DNA of 13,995 nt from an uncultured Methanobrevibacter sp. (lineage in GTDB: Archaea > Methanobacteriota > Methanobacteria > Methanobacteriales > Methanobacteriaceae): assembly GCA_946611495.1 (NCBI GenBank), contig CAMODR010000005.1:1-13995 (forward strand), written 5' to 3'. The translations under genes were made by a program, and so were the position numbers. A model generated the notes under the pieces. The model saw only the letters and a program-made list of their open reading frames with translations, was not told the DNA's origin and ran no database searches. Positions 13,172-13,995 of this stretch are shown one piece after another. Position 1 is the first letter of the stretch, and each line of letters begins with the position of its first letter.

Positions 13172-13990
13172 ATGATAAAAGTTGCTGTAACTGGAGCTGC
13201 TGGAAGAATGGGCTCTGGAATTATAAGAAAAATTACTGAACAAGATGATATGGAAGTTGTAGCTGCTATTGAAATGCCAAACACTCCTTTAGCTGGCCAA
13301 GATGCTGGTGAAAAAGCAGGAATTGGTAATATTGGAGTAGCTATTGTAGGATCTGAAGATTTAGAAAAAGCATTAAAGGAATCTGGTGCTGATGTTCTTG
13401 TAGACTTCACCATCGCTCCTGCTGCTGTTGAAACAATCAAAACCGCTGCAGCATGTGGAGTTAACCTTGTAGTTGGAACTACCGGTTTTACTGAAGAGCA
13501 AGCGAAAGGAAATGCAGAAGTCATTAAGGATGCAAATGTTAAGGCTGTAATCTCCTCTAACTTTTCCATTGGAGTAAACGTATTCTTTAAGGTTTTAAAA
13601 GACTTAACTCCTATTTTAAATGACTTTGATATTGAAATCATTGAAGCTCACCACAATCAAAAGGCTGATGCTCCTTCAGGTACTGCTATGACTGCATTTG
13701 AAGTTGTTGCAGACGCTTTAGATAGAGACCCTGAAGAAGTTGGCGTCTATGGCAGACAAGGTCAAGTAGGAAAAAGAACCAAAGAGGAAATAGGAATCCA
13801 TGCAGTTCGTGGTGGAGACATTGTTGGAGACCACACTGTATTGTATGTTGGTGATGGAGAAAGATTAGAAGTTAAACATATGGCACACACTAGAGAAGTG
13901 TTCATTGCTGGTGTTATCAGAGCTTTAAGATTTGTTGGCTCTGGAGAGCCTGGAAAAGTAAATGACATGTCAGATGTTTTAGGAATTTAA
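13172..13990 (+). CDS. dapB: 4-Hydroxy-tetrahydrodipicolinate reductase DapB
   Basis: Reduces the DapA product with NAD(P)H to tetrahydrodipicolinate, the next step to diaminopimelate and lysine. The 272-residue protein is complete; its stop is five bases from the window end. The N-terminal Rossmann motif GAAGRMG is at 8-14. Glu33 in AIEMPN, after the second strand, is an acidic residue commonly linked with NADH use. VGTTG is at 101-105. The catalytic segment EAHHNQKADAPSGTA (158-172) holds the paired histidines (160, 161) and Lys164. An AGATGAT site three bases before the ATG is a one-mismatch Shine-Dalgarno. It follows dapA by 160 bp. The remaining lysine genes are not in the window. Confidence 0.96.
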   Translation: MIKVAVTGAAGRMGSGIIRKITEQDDMEVVAAIEMPNTPLAGQDAGEKAGIGNIGVAIVGSEDLEKALKESGADVLVDFTIAPAAVETIKTAAACGVNLVVGTTGFTEEQAKGNAEVIKDANVKAVISSNFSIGVNVFFKVLKDLTPILNDFDIEIIEAHHNQKADAPSGTAMTAFEVVADALDRDPEEVGVYGRQGQVGKRTKEEIGIHAVRGGDIVGDHTVLYVGDGERLEVKHMAHTREVFIAGVIRALRFVGSGEPGKVNDMSDVLGI

Positions 13991-13995
13991 ATATT

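Noticed and set aside
13144..13641. A 165-codon open frame on the minus strand
   Set aside because: It lies opposite dapB, whose motifs are all intact, and its translation matches no family I recognise.

Overview
The window looks like a chromosomal stretch from a methanogenic archaeon of the Methanobacteriales, most likely Methanobrevibacter or a close relative. The base composition is very AT-rich. Shine-Dalgarno sites are GGTGAT or GGAGG, matching the archaeal 16S tail. The gene content is archaeal: ribosomal protein S17e, a Hel308 helicase, a GHMP-type shikimate kinase and a methanogen-specific DUF2098 protein. This assignment is inferred from the sequence and was not checked against a database.

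Layout. Positions 1-29 hold the first codons of a leftward gene that leaves the window. Two small rightward genes follow: a PRC-barrel protein with a highly charged helical tail (272-688) and a DUF2098 protein (776-1078). A leftward block then encodes, from low to high coordinate, Hel308 helicase, MoaC, a GT4 glycosyltransferase, a small thioredoxin/glutaredoxin and an SppA-like membrane protein. These are separated by 97-373 bp AT-rich gaps, so most are probably transcribed separately. The right half is mainly amino-acid biosynthesis reading rightward: shikimate kinase (aroK), AroQ chorismate mutase overlapping the S17e leader, then lysC, dapA and dapB. One leftward radical SAM gene (8287-9156) sits between aroK and aroQ.

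Function. AroK and AroQ are two steps of the aromatic amino-acid route. LysC, DapA and DapB give three steps of the aspartate-to-lysine route: aspartate phosphorylation, condensation to hydroxytetrahydrodipicolinate, and its reduction. S17e is the only translation gene and shares a transcript with aroQ. MoaC supplies the pterin cofactor used by Mo/W enzymes such as formylmethanofuran dehydrogenase.

I found no mobile element, CRISPR array, tRNA or rRNA, and no convincing new multi-gene system. The best leads are an SppA-like protein lacking the usual catalytic serine, a PRC-barrel protein that could belong to the archaeal division machinery, and ordered AT-rich repeats in the intergenic gaps: a strict 19-bp array, a 13-bp tandem repeat, a 51-bp T-rich repeat, and similar hairpins at or just after stop codons.
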